The notes beneath the pieces were generated by a model. The model was not told where the DNA came from. It made no database searches and saw only the letters and a program-made list of their open reading frames with translations. This document shows positions 63,343 through 64,000 of a stretch of DNA of 64,000 bases, one piece after another (position 1 is the stretch's first letter; each line of letters opens with the position of its first letter). Origin of the DNA: Hermatobates lingyangjiaoensis (lineage: Eukaryota > Arthropoda > Insecta > Hemiptera > Hermatobatidae); the NCBI GenBank assembly GCA_026182355.1, contig JAPFBL010000070.1:531501-595500 (forward strand), written 5' to 3'. A program made the translations under genes and the position numbers.

Positions 63343-64000
63343 CGGTAAAGTATAACCTACCATATATAAGGTTATACATACGATACAAACTTATTGTTTG
63401 TATGGTTTCAGTTGCAGCTTGTATAATTGGAAGTAGGAAGGAAAACACCCAGCTATCATTCTACATATATTTTGAAATCCCTCCTTTCAAGAATTATTAT
63501 ATGTTTAGTTAGAATTTTTCCTACATATTTACATATGACCTGGAATATAGGCTACAAACTTTTAGTTACACGTACACTCATCCACGATCACAGACATAGA
63601 TATCATCAAAAAACGTCCAAAATGAAGTTTAAGAACATAAAAAGAAGTAAATCTGTCACAATTTGAATACCGAATGATATGCGAGCCCACCCAGACAGTC
63701 TGGTGATAAAGAAAAAGCATAGAGAAAGAAACCATTGCGTAAACAATGCTTTTGCCAGCTAAAGGTAACTTTTGCCTAATTAGCAATAAAATCAAAACAA
63801 AGAACGGATATTAACAATTAGGGAACGTAAAAAAGTTATTTAAATTTGTATTTTAAATAGTTACTAACTAAAATATATTATTTTAATAGTTAATGAAAAA
63901 ATATTATCTGGAGTGGTCCACACAAAATTTTATTGTAAATACACTCATAATCTGAAATAATGAATTAAGTTTATTTATTATTCTTCGATATGCAACTAAT
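63343..64000. other. AT-rich, nothing recognised
   Basis: No gene or repeat family identified up to the window edge. Confidence 0.4.

Overview
The window is AT-rich eukaryotic DNA, packed with (TA)n and (GA)n microsatellites, tRNA-derived SINEs and Penelope-like retroelements (PLEs). It suggests an animal, most likely an arthropod: the only host gene seen is an SLC2-type sugar transporter resembling facilitated trehalose transporters. No bacterial gene organisation is present, and almost all open frames are shadows of repeats.

Layout. From 537 to about 29460, on the minus strand, lies the 5' part of the transporter gene. Seven coding exons (29460-29206, 16295-16160, 14524-14439, 6132-6033, 5662-5564, 1846-1653, 749-537) join in phase with consensus splice sites. 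They give about 361 residues through the seventh membrane segment; the rest must lie left of position 1. Its introns hold SINEs, a hAT transposase relic (7220-7560), a Helitron helicase relic (12700-13330), a 32-bp minisatellite (18820-19545), a 670-bp-arm perfect palindrome (2738-4080) and many short PLE fragments.

Right of 29460 no host gene was found. A short LTR retrotransposon with intact 5-bp target duplication lies at 30217-33198 and carries gag and protease but no reverse transcriptase. A PLE with reverse transcriptase and GIY-YIG endonuclease lies at 36780-38732, head-to-head with a near-identical partial copy at 38733-39594. Further PLE remnants lie at 4138-4660, 35876-36340, 40310-40700, 54328-54988 and 57500-58590. 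LINE 3' ends lie at 42199-42402 and 49625-49810, and a tandem array with a 368-bp higher-order period at 50516-51655.

Main unusual signal. The PLE terminal repeats carry hammerhead-ribozyme-like motifs (CTGANGA, stem II, GAAA, short stem III, GTC), in at least eight sequence families and about thirty places, many in head-to-head inverted pairs. In several families an ATG sits exactly between the ribozyme core and stem II. It opens a frame for a conserved 50-90 residue segment ending in LLPxFTNIYI, whose last codons run into (TA)n. Ribozyme core, start codon and microsatellite junction therefore coincide repeatedly. Hammerheads in PLEs are known; the repeated start-codon overlap and the coding-frame/(TA)n boundary are what I would check first.
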